A program made the translations under genes and the position numbers. A model generated the notes under the pieces. It made no database searches. It was not told where the DNA came from and saw only the letters and a list, made by a program, of their open reading frames with translations. Shown in pieces: positions 16,805 to 26,100 of a stretch of DNA of 64,000 bases (position 1 is the stretch's first letter; each line of letters begins with the position of its first letter). The stretch lies in contig NZ_CP109444.1 of NCBI RefSeq assembly GCF_036227225.1, positions 6,181,501-6,245,500 of the forward strand, in the 5' to 3' direction. This DNA is from Streptomyces sp. NBC_01478 (GTDB taxonomy: Bacteria; Actinomycetota; Actinomycetes; Streptomycetales; Streptomycetaceae).

Positions 16805-17329
16805 TCAGCTCAGGCCGAGGTCCGACAGCGCGGTCGTCCAGTCCGTGACGATCGCGTCCTGGGCGTCGGAGAGGGTGACGGTGCCGGCGCAGACGGCCTT
16901 CTTGAGCTTGTTCTCGACGGTGTCCTTGTTGCCGGCGGTCTTGGTGCCGTACTCCGGCTCGGGCCAGAGGTTGAGCTCGCTCTTGGGGGCACCTCCGAGT
17001 TCGAGGGGGACGAAGTGGTCCTCCTCGTAGTCCGAGGTGCTGGTGTCCGTGTAGCCGTACTCGACGATCTGCTTCTTCTTCAGCGCGGTGGTGTAGGAGC
17101 TGGACGGCCGGACGGTCGCGGTCCACCCGGAGACGCAGATGGTGGAGTCGATGGTGGACTGGGTGACGTCCGGGTTGAAGTCGCCGGGCTGGCAGGTGGG
17201 GTCGGGGAGGGGGAGGTAGTCCTGGCTGCAGCTCTGCGCGTGCGCGGTGCCGGCTGCGACCGTGAGGCCGGCGGCGGCGAGGGCGAGGGAGGAGAAGGCG
17301 GTGACCACGGAGCGGGATATTCGGGGCAT
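16805..17329 (-). CDS. Secreted HNH-like protein (DHFVPLELGG motif)
   Basis: This 174-residue exported protein has a signal peptide in the first 33 residues (SVVTAFSSLALAAAGLTV, then GTAHAQS). The mature part contains two Cys pairs near the N-terminus and a central motif EEDHFVPLELGGAPKSELNLWPEP. The D-H and following N are arranged as in HNH/DUF1524-type nuclease-like folds. Its C-terminal helix (KDTVENKLKKAVCAGTVTLSDAQ) is also typical of this actinobacterial group. Nuclease activity is not demonstrated for close relatives that I know of. Start at ATG 17329 gives the shortest full signal peptide. Confidence 0.65.
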   Translation of the reverse strand: MPRISRSVVTAFSSLALAAAGLTVAAGTAHAQSCSQDYLPLPDPTCQPGDFNPDVTQSTIDSTICVSGWTATVRPSSSYTTALKKKQIVEYGYTDTSTSDYEEDHFVPLELGGAPKSELNLWPEPEYGTKTAGNKDTVENKLKKAVCAGTVTLSDAQDAIVTDWTTALSDLGLS

Positions 17330-17542
17330 GGGGGAGATCTCCCGGAGCGGTGCCCGGCAGGAATTCCGGGCGGTCGTGAGCATGACAGCACCGGGATCAT
17401 CTATGCGGGTAGAGCCCTTTGCCGGTCCCGAAGATCCCTTTGTTGAATGTTTTAGTACGCCGGAACCGACGGAGAGGAAGTCATGGCCCGCGCATGGTTG
17501 TCGGCATCACGCGCAGGGGCCCGGTGACGGCCCCCTCGCAAC

Positions 17543-17992
17543 GTGAGCCCCATAACCACATTGCCCCTTCTGTATCCCGGCGCCATGGGCACGAAAGTCC
17601 GCGGCCAGGCGACCCGCACGGGAGCCCGGGTGCTGTACGTTCCCACCGGCCGCGGCCCCGCCAGCCTCCAACGAGCCCAGGAGGCACGCCTGGAGTCGGC
17701 TGAATCTCTCGAATCCGCCCTGGCCGCAAGCGACTTCATGCTGTCGGTCTGCCCGCCGCACGCGGCGGAGGACGTGGCGCACAAGGTCCTCGCGCACCCC
17801 TTCCGAGGTGTGTACGTCGAGGCCAACGACATCAGCCCGGACCGGATCCGGCGCATCGCCGCCGCCTGCGCCGAGCATGACGTACTCATGCGCGTACCGC
17901 ATGCCACCGGCCTACTGCGGGGATCAGCACCCGACAACAGCCCGAAAAGATCAGTAGCCGACGGTCGGGCTCAGCCGATGACCAAGCGGTGA
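17543..17992 (+). pseudogene. Truncated NAD-binding oxidoreductase (beta-hydroxyacid dehydrogenase/DUF1932 type)
   Basis: The first roughly 110 residues follow the NAD-binding half of a family usually near 260-280 residues: ITTLPLLYPGAMGTKVRGQA at the Rossmann turn, VLYVPTGR, LSVCPPHAAEDVAHKV and GVYVEANDISPDRIRRIA. After IRRIAAACAEHDV similarity stops and the frame ends at 149 residues in unrelated text. The catalytic/dimer half is missing, so this is probably a deletion remnant in the decayed region. Start at 17543 fits the family N-terminus. Confidence 0.65.
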
Positions 17993-18038
17993 CCTGCCGG
18001 CGCCGGCCGGGCACACTTTGCCTCACGGGGCAGGTGTC

Positions 18039-18503
18039 TCAAAGGTGTTGCTTGCCCCGGCTGACAAGTCGGCTGATGCCGGCGCGAGTTCGAGCCCTCC
18101 GAGCGTCGAACTCGTCCCTGCCGTCGGCCTTGGATACCACCGTGATGTCGGCGAGCACGTCCTCCGCGGCCCGGCCCAGCGCCTCGTCGTCCGTGAGCAT
18201 CTGCACCCGGAACAGGGCCTCTTGGGCGTGGGAACGGAGGCCGTAGGCTCGGATGCGCACCGTGTCGGCGTCCTCCGGTGGCGGCTGTTCGTGCTCGCAG
18301 AACCAGAGGTGGACCAGGCAGCGGCGATAGTTGATCAGCGCGCCGGCGTAGACGGAGTAGGCGTCGAGCCGTTCCTGCCGGAGCTTCTCGCGGCGCGCGA
18401 TCTGGTGACTCCGGTCGGTGGTGCGCTGCTGGAACGCCAGGGTGATCCCCGAACCGAGCAGAGTCCCCAGGACGGCTATGCCACTGGCGATGATGGTCTC
18501 CAC
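18039..18503 (-). CDS. Small membrane-anchored coiled-coil protein
   Basis: This 154-residue protein of unknown function has one N-terminal membrane helix (IIASGIAVLGTLLGSGITLAF) followed by a charged helical region (RREKLRQERLDAYSVYAGAL) and a further helical domain with an Arg-rich C-terminus. Proteins of this layout are frequent as lone genes in Streptomyces accessory regions. No enzymatic motif is visible. It is divergent from the next gene with a gap of about 105 bases. Confidence 0.65.
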   Translation of the reverse strand: METIIASGIAVLGTLLGSGITLAFQQRTTDRSHQIARREKLRQERLDAYSVYAGALINYRRCLVHLWFCEHEQPPPEDADTVRIRAYGLRSHAQEALFRVQMLTDDEALGRAAEDVLADITVVSKADGRDEFDARRARTRAGISRLVSRGKQHL

Positions 18504-18607
18504 GCGGCAAGCTGATCACGCGAGGTCGGCGTCGGCATGCTGTATGCCCAACGTTGACCGGCCCCTCACACCTCGGTGATGTCAGCCCTTCGTGCCATCA
18601 TCCTCGC

Positions 18608-19330
18608 GTGTTGAAGATCCCCGGTTATGAAGGCGGCCCGCTGGTCGAGGGCGGTGGGCATCTGGACAATCCGTTGTTCTGGCCTGTGCATCTGGGCAGT
18701 TGTCTGCGCGGCGAGGACGCGCAACGAGCCGCGTTCGGAGCTGACTGGGACGCGGCGATGCGGCTCTACAACGTGCTCTCCGCCGAGAAGGAGTGGCCGA
18801 CGTTCAGCGTGCCTCTCCGCTCCGGCCACACCATCCACATCGTCTACCGCAACTACGACGGTGACCGAGGGGTGGACTACCTGATCCATCACCCGACTTG
18901 GCCGTCGGCGGAAATCCTGGCTGTGGTCGACGGCCACTTCATGGGCCCTGGGCTGGGCTGGCCGGAGTTGCTGTCTGCTGCCAGCCAGCAGTCAGCGAAG
19001 GGAGTTGGCGACCATGACTCCCGCCTCTTGCTGCTCTTCCCCGCACTCGGCGATGCACAACTGCCCGACGACGCGGCCATTGCCCTCACCACCGCGCTCA
19101 GGACTCTCACCTGGATCGAAGAGCCCGCCGACGTGGCGAGCTTGCTCCTTGAGAACCAGGGTCATTGGGCTCCTGCTTACTGGACCTCGGCGAACGGCGT
19201 CCGCATCAACGACGGCAGCCATTCGTACCGGAATCCCGGCAACGCCTTTGCTCTGCCTGGGGGCCGCCTGCTGGAGATCAGTAACGCGCTGAATGCCGGT
19301 GAAGGGCGGGATCGGCGGACGGCCGGCTGA
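18608..19330 (+). CDS. Hypothetical protein, possible immunity-like
   Basis: This is a 240-residue soluble protein from the GTG at 18608 (LKIPGYEGGPLVEGGGHL); an upstream frame extension has no good ribosome site. Aromatic- and Gly-rich text (NPLFWPVHLGS, HIVYRNYDGDRGVDYLIHHP) and a Trp-rich C-terminal half suggest a compact alpha/beta fold of the kind seen in SMI1/SUKH-like or other immunity proteins. No family was recognised with certainty and no toxin gene is adjacent. Coding is supported by codon bias and length. Confidence 0.6.
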   Translation: MLKIPGYEGGPLVEGGGHLDNPLFWPVHLGSCLRGEDAQRAAFGADWDAAMRLYNVLSAEKEWPTFSVPLRSGHTIHIVYRNYDGDRGVDYLIHHPTWPSAEILAVVDGHFMGPGLGWPELLSAASQQSAKGVGDHDSRLLLLFPALGDAQLPDDAAIALTTALRTLTWIEEPADVASLLLENQGHWAPAYWTSANGVRINDGSHSYRNPGNAFALPGGRLLEISNALNAGEGRDRRTAG

Positions 19331-19353
19331 TGTCTCCTGGAGCGGCGTGGGTT

Positions 19354-19647
19354 TCACCGTGATTCTCCGCTGCGCCCCGCGGGATCTGGTGTGCTTGTGG
19401 TGAGGCCCGTTCCCGGTGCGGTACTGGGGGACACCGGTGACTTCGTCTTTCGCCGGCGTTGGCGCCAGCGCTCCGACAGCTCCCCGGTCACGACGGAGGC
19501 GGCGGCCATTCCGGCACACGTCGTCCAGCTCTTGTAGTCGGCGATGAGCAGTCCGAAGAGGCGGAACACCACCGTGACCAGGCACCACCAGACGGCAAAC
19601 CATGCCGCCGCGCCGATCCACCCGATCCACCTTGCTCTGTCGCTCAC
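19354..19647 (-). CDS. Small two-helix membrane protein
   Basis: This putative 97-residue protein starts at GTG 19647. It has two hydrophobic segments (WIGWIGAAAWFAVWWCLVTV then FRLFGLLIADYK, and a weaker one), followed by an Arg/Lys-rich patch and a Pro/Ser/Thr-rich C-terminal tail. No family was recognised. The hydrophobic pattern supports coding, but the short length leaves doubt. Confidence 0.45.
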   Translation of the reverse strand: MSDRARWIGWIGAAAWFAVWWCLVTVVFRLFGLLIADYKSWTTCAGMAAASVVTGELSERWRQRRRKTKSPVSPSTAPGTGLTTSTPDPAGRSGESR

Positions 19648-19792
19648 GAGCCAAAGGTAACTGGCCCGTCTGGACCCGTGGATGCGTGTCCAGACAGAGA
19701 GGACGCAAGCAGGGGCGGCATTGCGGGCTGGCGCCGGACCCTGCCGGTTGCTGGGATTGCCGTACTTCATTGCTGTACCGCAGGATCGAACG

Positions 19793-20125
19793 ATGTCCCG
19801 ATCAGCAGGCGCGCACACTGCCGACCCGTGCCCGCGATGCTTCGTCGAAGCGGTCCGTTTGGGCAAGCCGATGACGGTTGGTGGGTGCGATGTCGTCGGC
19901 TACCTCTGCGATCGCTGCGCGCACGCGTGGATTCGGCCGGTTGAGGACGACCTGGACGTCTACGACGCTGTCAGGGTGGACCTTCCCAACGCCACGCTCT
20001 ACGGCAGCGTTTGGGGGGTGGAGGGTGATCGCGTTCAGGTGCGGGGTGCGGGGTGCGGGGTGCGGGGTGCGGGGTGCGGGGTGTGGGTGGGGAGTGGGTG
20101 CGGTGGGTTGAGCGGTGGCGGGTGA
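19793..20125 (+). CDS. Small zinc-ribbon-like protein ending in a repeat tract
   Basis: This predicted 110-residue protein starts at ATG 19793. Two CxxC pairs (DPCPRCF and YLCDRCAHAW) fit a zinc ribbon. The last third of the frame runs into six perfect GCGGGGT heptanucleotides, giving an artificial VRGAGCG repeat, so the natural C-terminus may have been replaced or frameshifted. It is followed by a hairpin at 20139-20156. Function is unknown. Confidence 0.5.
   Translation: MSRSAGAHTADPCPRCFVEAVRLGKPMTVGGCDVVGYLCDRCAHAWIRPVEDDLDVYDAVRVDLPNATLYGSVWGVEGDRVQVRGAGCGVRGAGCGVWVGSGCGGLSGGG
20041..20082. repeat. Six perfect GCGGGGT heptanucleotide repeats
   Basis: Six exact tandem copies of a 7-base unit lie inside the 3' end of the zinc-ribbon gene, followed by degenerate G/T-rich text. 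Unit length 7 means that gain or loss of one copy shifts the frame. Confidence 0.9.
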
Positions 20126-20501
20126 TCGTTTACTGAGGGCCACCCCCGTGGGTGGCACCTTGTGTGATGACCCTTCGTCCCGAAGCAACTTGGGTGGGGG
20201 AGCTGCCTAGGGCTGGTGCGCTTCTCAACTGGGCTGATGGTTTGCAGGTGTTCGTGCTCGTGCGCTGTTGTGCGTCAGCGTTGTCACGCAGTTGGACACT
20301 CACCTGGTAGGACGACAAGGAGGCGGACTGGCGCTTATAACGCCTGCGGGCTCTAAGCTTGACCTGCCACTTGGCCTTGGGCTGGCATCGCTAATACCTG
20401 AACGTCGACACGTATTCGGAACGGCCCCAAAAGATCTCCCAGTGTGACTACCCATCTGGGTTCTGACGGTGCATCCGAACCGGCAGGGTTGAGAGGTTGC
20501 G
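20126..20501. other. 376-base region without a gene, one hairpin
   Basis: The only clear structure is GCCACCC/GGGTGGC (20139-20156, loop CCGT), a possible terminator of the zinc-ribbon gene. The rest is of lower GC with no convincing reading frame on either strand and holds the presumed promoter of the next gene. Confidence 0.5.
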
Positions 20502-21047
20502 ATGGCGATGCCAGCGTCACCGCCGGAGGAGGGTCGTTGTGCGGCCTGTCGTGGATTTGAACCTGACAGACATGCGCCAGACTGTCCGGATCAGAAGGCG
20601 ATGGCTGATGCGGTCGACTCAGCAACGGGGGTTGCTGCACCACTCCTTGGCGGCTTCACCCTAACTTTGATTGGATTGATCGTTTCGGGTCCCGAAGACT
20701 TCCGCTGGGCCGGATGGGCGCTACTCCTGCTGACTTTGGCCGTGCTGCTGTTCGTGACCTGTGTGCAGGCTGGCTTTTGGGCACGTAGAAGCCGTCCTGG
20801 GAGCTTTCTTCAGCTCGCGGAGTACTACGCGACTTCCACAGGTAGCTACAGGATCTGGGTGCGTGTGGCGAGCGACACCTACGACACCGCGATTGTGCTG
20901 CTCTTCTGTGGCCTAGGGGCGGTACTTGCTCCTGTAGGCCAGAGAGATGTGGGACTTCGATGGGTAGCCAGCGGAATGTGCTTCGCTGCCGCCGTTGCTG
21001 AGGTTGTCTGGCACTTTGCAGCCCGCCGCAGGGGTAGGGCTCAGTAG
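20502..21047 (+). CDS. Four-helix membrane protein with N-terminal CxxC/DCPD segment
   Basis: This is a 181-residue protein. The N-terminal 30 residues contain RCAACRGFEPDRHAPDCPDQ, a possible small metal-binding knuckle. Then come four hydrophobic segments at about 45-62, 69-90, 128-147 and 152-170, making it an integral membrane protein with both ends probably cytoplasmic. Codon usage is less GC-biased than the core genes, fitting acquisition. Membrane proteins of this size near conflict systems are often effectors, but nothing here proves that role. The family is unrecognised. Confidence 0.6.
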   Translation: MAMPASPPEEGRCAACRGFEPDRHAPDCPDQKAMADAVDSATGVAAPLLGGFTLTLIGLIVSGPEDFRWAGWALLLLTLAVLLFVTCVQAGFWARRSRPGSFLQLAEYYATSTGSYRIWVRVASDTYDTAIVLLFCGLGAVLAPVGQRDVGLRWVASGMCFAAAVAEVVWHFAARRRGRAQ

Positions 21048-21305
21048 AGGCAGCAACGGCTCCGGTGGGTGCTTCGGTCCCCGAGATGTGCGCAGGCCGT
21101 CGCCCTTTGGCTAGCCGATTGGTGGTCGTTTGTCCACGGACAGTCCACGGTGCGCTGCCCACCGCTTTAGGAGTTCGACCTACACCCCCTGGGCCGTCGA
21201 CGACTGGTCCGACGGTCGCCCGGGCGGTGTTGCTGTGCGCCGCCGTCCGGCCCCGTTGATGTCAGCCGTGGATGTCAACGGCTCTGACATCCTGCGCCAG
21301 TGAGA

Positions 21306-21773
21306 ATGACATGGGCCGCCTTCTGGGCGCTGATAGCCACCCTGAACGGCGAAGCCACGCAGGCGAGTTGCCGGCGCCTGGCTGAGGAGCTGAGTCGCCG
21401 TTCCGTTCCCGACATCATCGGCTTCGCGGAACGACATGCCGAGGCTCTGTACCGCCTGGACCAAGAGAAGTTCGGGACGCTTCCCGTTGCCGACATGACG
21501 GGCCGGAACGGCGGGCCCTTGCCGCAGTCTGCCGACGGGTTCCTGTACGCCCGTTGCGCTGTCGTCGCCGCAGGACAGGCCGCATGGGAAGGCGCTTTCT
21601 TCGATGCCGACAAGTTCGCCCCGTACACCTCCGCCGAGTGTGAGGGGGAGTGGCTGCTGTATGTGCCGGATCGGGCATACGAACTCGCCACCAGGAAGGA
21701 GTGGGACCGCTCAACCCCGTACTGCTTCGAGAGCTACTCCAACAAGGATGGATGGCCAAACCTGGGGAGCTGA
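21306..21773 (+). CDS. DUF4240-family protein
   Basis: This is a 155-residue soluble protein. The start MTWAAFWALIATLNGEATQA and the later segments EELSRRSVPDIIGFAERHAEALYRLD and DGFLYARCAVVAAGQAAWEGAFFD match the DUF4240 pattern (M-x-x-x-FW-x-LI, then a G-x-D-x-F-x-x-R-W/C-x-V-x-x-G segment). Members are common in Streptomyces and are suspected immunity or polymorphic-toxin-associated proteins; the biochemical role is not known. A GTG two codons upstream (21300) is an alternative start. Confidence 0.65.
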   Translation: MTWAAFWALIATLNGEATQASCRRLAEELSRRSVPDIIGFAERHAEALYRLDQEKFGTLPVADMTGRNGGPLPQSADGFLYARCAVVAAGQAAWEGAFFDADKFAPYTSAECEGEWLLYVPDRAYELATRKEWDRSTPYCFESYSNKDGWPNLGS

Positions 21774-22169
21774 GGTGGACTCCCGCTCGACGAGGACCTC
21801 GTAGGGCGGTCCTCCTGGCGCCGGGTCGCTGTCAGTGCTGCTTGCCAGTTTGCCTAGTGGAGGTAGACCGGTCAGAGAACCTTCGAGGTTTGCGGTCAGG
21901 GGGCAAAGGTCCCCGGGGGCCACCTCGGGACTATGTTGCAGGCCGTGGATCCCCACCCACTCATCCTCCGCGAGGGAAGTGGTCAGCACCGCTTGAGATC
22001 CCAGCACGCTTTCCAACTGTGGGGGTGGGGTCTTGGGCGGCGTTCGGGGGCGTTCACCTGAGTTCATTCGTGGTCGCCCACTGGCGTGGGAACGGTTCCG
22101 GGTCTTGCCTGAACGACCGTGAACAGGGCTGAATGAGACGGAAACTGAGACGGCCCACGGCGCGGAATC
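21774..22169. other. 396-base region with no recognisable gene
   Basis: I see no supported reading frame, RNA gene or mobile-element end here. Base composition is mixed with short G-rich runs. It separates DUF4240 from a frameshifted gene and may be a relic of deletion. Confidence 0.4.
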
Positions 22170-22420
22170 TCACTCGATGATCTCGGACCGCTCTCGAACC
22201 TGTTCGTCCAGCTTGCCTTCCTTCCGGTCGCTCAGTGCGGCTGCGTATCCGGCCATGACCGCCTCGTGTACGACGTCGTGGAGGTCTATGGGGACGATGT
22301 CGAAGATGCCGGAGCAGAAATTCGCGGCTGCGTCGTACACAGGTCGGTAGTGCGTGTAACGGATGCCGGCGTCCAGTGGCTGACGAGACTGCGTAGCTCT
22401 TCCTTATGGTCATCGCTCAC
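22170..22420 (-). pseudogene. Frameshifted small gene
   Basis: From the GTG at 22420 the text reads VSDDHKEELRSLVSHWTPA. Near 22375 the sensible frame changes, and the next frame reads GIRYTHYRPVYDAAANFCSG, DLHDVVHEAVMAGYAAALSD and RKEGKLDEQVRERSEIIE before a TGA at 22170. Both halves are acidic, helical and protein-like while neither frame is open alone. This suggests a single frameshift in a gene of about 83 codons. The family is unknown. Confidence 0.45.
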
Positions 22421-22448
22421 ATCGACGTCACTACCCTCGCGCCATTGT

Positions 22449-22505
22449 GGAGTACCGCGCCTCCGTGGACCTCGGCCGATGCGGCAGCTTGAGGCGCGGT
22501 ACTCC
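22449..22505. repeat. Perfect 15-bp inverted repeat with 27-base loop
   Basis: GGAGTACCGCGCCTC (22449-22463) pairs exactly with GAGGCGCGGTACTCC (22491-22505). It lies between the divergent frameshifted gene and the Trypco1-like gene. It could be a cruciform, a regulator site or a structured transcript. Confidence 0.85.
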
Positions 22506-22685
22506 GCTGTTGTACTGCAGGCGGTGGCCATACCTGTTTCCAGCCGGGATCGCCGCAAGATCGCGAAGTCAGACTGGAGTACTAGCAGTCTGGGGGACGC
22601 TGATGGATCCCTGGGTTCCCACAGCGCATGACGTGCCGATGTCCTAGGGTGATGCCCTGCCGTTTCTGGGATCTCTGGGGGCTTT

Positions 22686-23102
22686 GTGGACGTTACGGTG
22701 GGTGTGCTGCTGGGCGAGGCCCATGACTCCGACCGCACGACCGATGAATTGGATGAGACCGGACACGCTCCTGCCGCGGGACGTCGGAGACGGGAAAACG
22801 GCATCAGGAACCACATGGTCGTGATGGGCGAGGACGTCCTGCGTAGCGCGGCCGAGGCGGTCGGACGCGAAGTGGCCCTGGTGGTAGCGGGCGTCGTCGG
22901 GGGCATCGACGCGCGCGGTGCCGATTCCGGGGAGGGCGTGCTCGATACGGGGTCGTTCGATATCGGAGATGTCGAGCTGAAGTTCGGTGTCAAGGCAGTA
23001 CTGGGTGCGGGAAAAGCCGTAGAGGCACTGCTCACGGCTTCTGGTGAAGCAACAGTCGAAGTGACTCTGAGGCTACAGAAACGGCCCGTGGCCGGGACCT
23101 GA
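22686..23102 (+). CDS. Trypco1-like (trypsin-co-occurring) protein
   Basis: This is a 138-residue protein from the GTG at 22686. The C-terminal part (FDIGDVELKFGVKAVLGAGK, then GEATVEVTLRLQ) has the strand pattern and FGVK...GEA...VTL core of trypsin-co-occurring domain 1, a small beta-rich domain that accompanies trypsin-fold proteases in bacterial NTP-dependent conflict systems. The next gene, two bases downstream, encodes exactly such a protease fused to a STAND ATPase, which strongly supports the call. Residues 20-45 are charged and probably disordered. A role as sensor, substrate or adaptor of the protease is inference. Confidence 0.65.
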   Translation: MDVTVGVLLGEAHDSDRTTDELDETGHAPAAGRRRRENGIRNHMVVMGEDVLRSAAEAVGREVALVVAGVVGGIDARGADSGEGVLDTGSFDIGDVELKFGVKAVLGAGKAVEALLTASGEATVEVTLRLQKRPVAGT

Positions 23103-23104
23103 TC

Positions 23105-26100
23105 ATGATGTCGACCGAGGCTGCGGTGGGGCGGCTGCTCAGTGAGGCGGAACGCGGTGACTGGCCCCAGGGCGGCGATCTGCGCAGTGCCTTCGTGATC
23201 GGAAAGCGCCACGTACTGACCGCGTGGCACTGTGTACGGCCCCTGGGAGGGACGAAGGCCCGTCTCTGGCTCCGGTTACAGCCACAGGCGAAGACCGCCG
23301 CAGACTTCATCGAAGTCCCCGTGGAATACGAGGCCCATTGCCCCGCACTTGACGCGGCACTGCTGACCGTCGATGAGAGCAGGATCGAGCGGCCCAGCGG
23401 TGCGCATCTCCTCGCATACCTCGAACGGATCGCCCTTCCTCTGGCATCGGAGGTGTCCGCCCACGATGCCGTCAGGATCGGGGGCTTCCCCCTGCGCAAC
23501 GCGGCGCACTACGCGACCCTGTACGTCGGGAAGGTGCAGACGGCCGACCAGGTGATCGGGAACAGGCTGGCGGTCCGGGTGTCGGCAGACGCATTCGCCG
23601 CGCGCTTTGCTGAGTGGCCGGACGGCATGTCGGGCGGCCCTCTGCTGCGGCGGTTTCCGGACGGCGTTGAGCGGGTCGTAGGCATCGTCACCTCATACCC
23701 GAGGGCGGCCGGAGACGACGGCGCACTCGGCGGCAGCGTCATCTGTCGACGCATCAGCGACATCGGCGCAGTGTTTCCCGAAGTCGAGGAGGCCGAGTCC
23801 CGAACCGTCGCAGGCGCATCCGGTCGTGCGGGACTGCCACGGGCCGCGGTCGGGTTGCGGGCCGGGGCGAAGGTCTACATCTCCTGCGGGTTCGGCGTAC
23901 CCGAGCCCTACCGCGAGGTCGCCGCCGATGTCTGCCGCCGTCATGGGTTGGTTCCTGTTCTCCCGGACGGCTTCTCGCCCGAGCCACCACCAACGATGAG
24001 CGAACGCCGGGGACGGATCGCTGAGTGCCGTATCTTCGTTCTCCTCCTCGGCGATCGAGCCGGCGGATGTCCGCCCGAAGACGTTGCAGACTGCACTGAG
24101 TTGGAATACGAGGCTGCGACAGCCGACGACCGTATCGTCGTTCTGCCGTTCCTCGCCGGTCCCAAGCCTCTCGGGTCGGCCCCGGACACAGTCGTGTCGG
24201 AGTGGTCCGTCGCGGAACCGCGGGACCTCGCTGACTTCAGAACTCGTCTTGAGGCGCGGCACGCGGCCAGGGCCCTCTCGTCACCGGCGAAGTTCAGGGA
24301 GGAACTCTTCCAGGCCATCACCCGCCACCTGGCGCCCCGCCAGAGCCACAGGGAAACCGATCGACGCCAGTGGCAGGCGGTAGGCCGAAGCCTGCCGTCG
24401 CCGCCGGACATGTGTGCCCTGCCTGTCTACATCGGCGGCACACCGTTCACCGGCCGTTCCTCTGAACTTGCTGACCTCGATGGGTGGGCGCAGTCGGCCG
24501 ATCCCGTCATGGTGGTCGACGCGATCGGTGGCACGGGCAAGAGTGCCCTCACGTGGCAGTGGGCGACACAGCGCGCCCCAACCGTGATGAACGAGCGGGC
24601 GGGCAGCTTCTGGTGGAGCTTCTACGACGGCTCCGCATACATGGAGCGGTTTATGTACGAGCTGCTCGGCTACCTGAGGCCGAACCAGTCGTTCGACATG
24701 CGCAGGGTCCGGAGGGACCAGGTGCCGAGTCTCGTCATCAACGAACTGAGCAGGCGCCCGTTCCTTGTTGTGCTCGATGGGTTCGAGCGGCTTCTCATGG
24801 CCTATCACCGTAGCGATCCCTCCAAGGTCACGGACGACGATATCGACGCCGACCGCCGGGCCAACAAGCATGCGATGATCGAAGGCCACGGCTACGACTT
24901 CGTTCGCCGCCTTGTCGCGGTCGGCCCGTCGAAGATCCTTGTCAGTACGAGGATGGTCCCTGACGCCTTGGAGGGGCCGGGCGGGGGACTGCTGCCCGGG
25001 GTCCGGCACCTGCGGCTTCCCGGTCTCAGCGACCGCGACGTGCAGGAACTGCTCGGTCGGCTCGGCGTCACCGGCGGCGCGGAAGAAATCAGAGAGTTCT
25101 TTTGCCCGCTGGGCAACCACCCGCTGTTGATCACGATCGTCGCCGGGCTGGTGCGTGACCATCGGCAGGCACCAGGGGACTTCAGTAGCTGGCGCAGGGC
25201 GCAGCCCTTCGAGATTCACAAGGTGAACCTCACCGCCCGCCGCAACCACGTTCTTGCCGCGGCTCTAGACGGCCTCGACTCGGCCGAGTCGAGGCTGCTG
25301 GGCTGGGTCTCGGTACTGACTGGGGCGGTCGGCTGGGACCTGCTCAGCAGTATCAACCCGTATACGGAACTGACCGGAGGCCGACCCGACAAGGCGGGGG
25401 CGCTCCTGGACAGTGCGCTGCGCAGCCTGGAAGTCCGCGGCCTGCTGTGGTGGAACAGGACGGCCAACACGTACGACATGCATCCCGTGGTGCGCGCCTA
25501 CGCACACAATCAGCTCGACAGTAGTGAGCGCATCGGCGCCAATGAGCGCATCAGGGACTACTTCCAGGCCAATCCGCCAGCGGACCTCGGGCAGGTGACC
25601 AGTGTCGAGGATCTACAACAGACCATCGCGCTGTTCCGTGCCCTCACTGGAGCCCAGCAGCACGGGGCGGCCTCATCGCTCTGGAACAGGCAGTTGGCCA
25701 ACCCCCTGCTCGTCGGTCTCGGAGCCAACGCCACCGTGGCGGAACTGCTGGAGCCCTACGAAGCCACCAGTGAGATCCAGATGCGTGCCTGCCTGTCCAT
25801 CTCTCTACATCTAGCCGGCCGGCACAGCCGTGGGCTGTCGCTCGAACTTGCTCTGCTCGGCGATCTGCTCACGCTCGGAGACATCTATGAGGTCCGCACT
25901 TCCCTGGGGCGAGCGGCTACCCACTACCGGTCCATGGGACGACTGGCGATGTACGCGAAGGCGCTCGCTTTGCTGGGAACGGGGCTGACGAGAGAACACC
26001 AAGGTGACGGCCTCGCGCTGCGTCTGCGCATGGCAATTCTCGAAGCCATCAGCGGAGATGCTGTCGCTGCCCGCAACGCGCTCGCCGTTCTGGACGCAGC

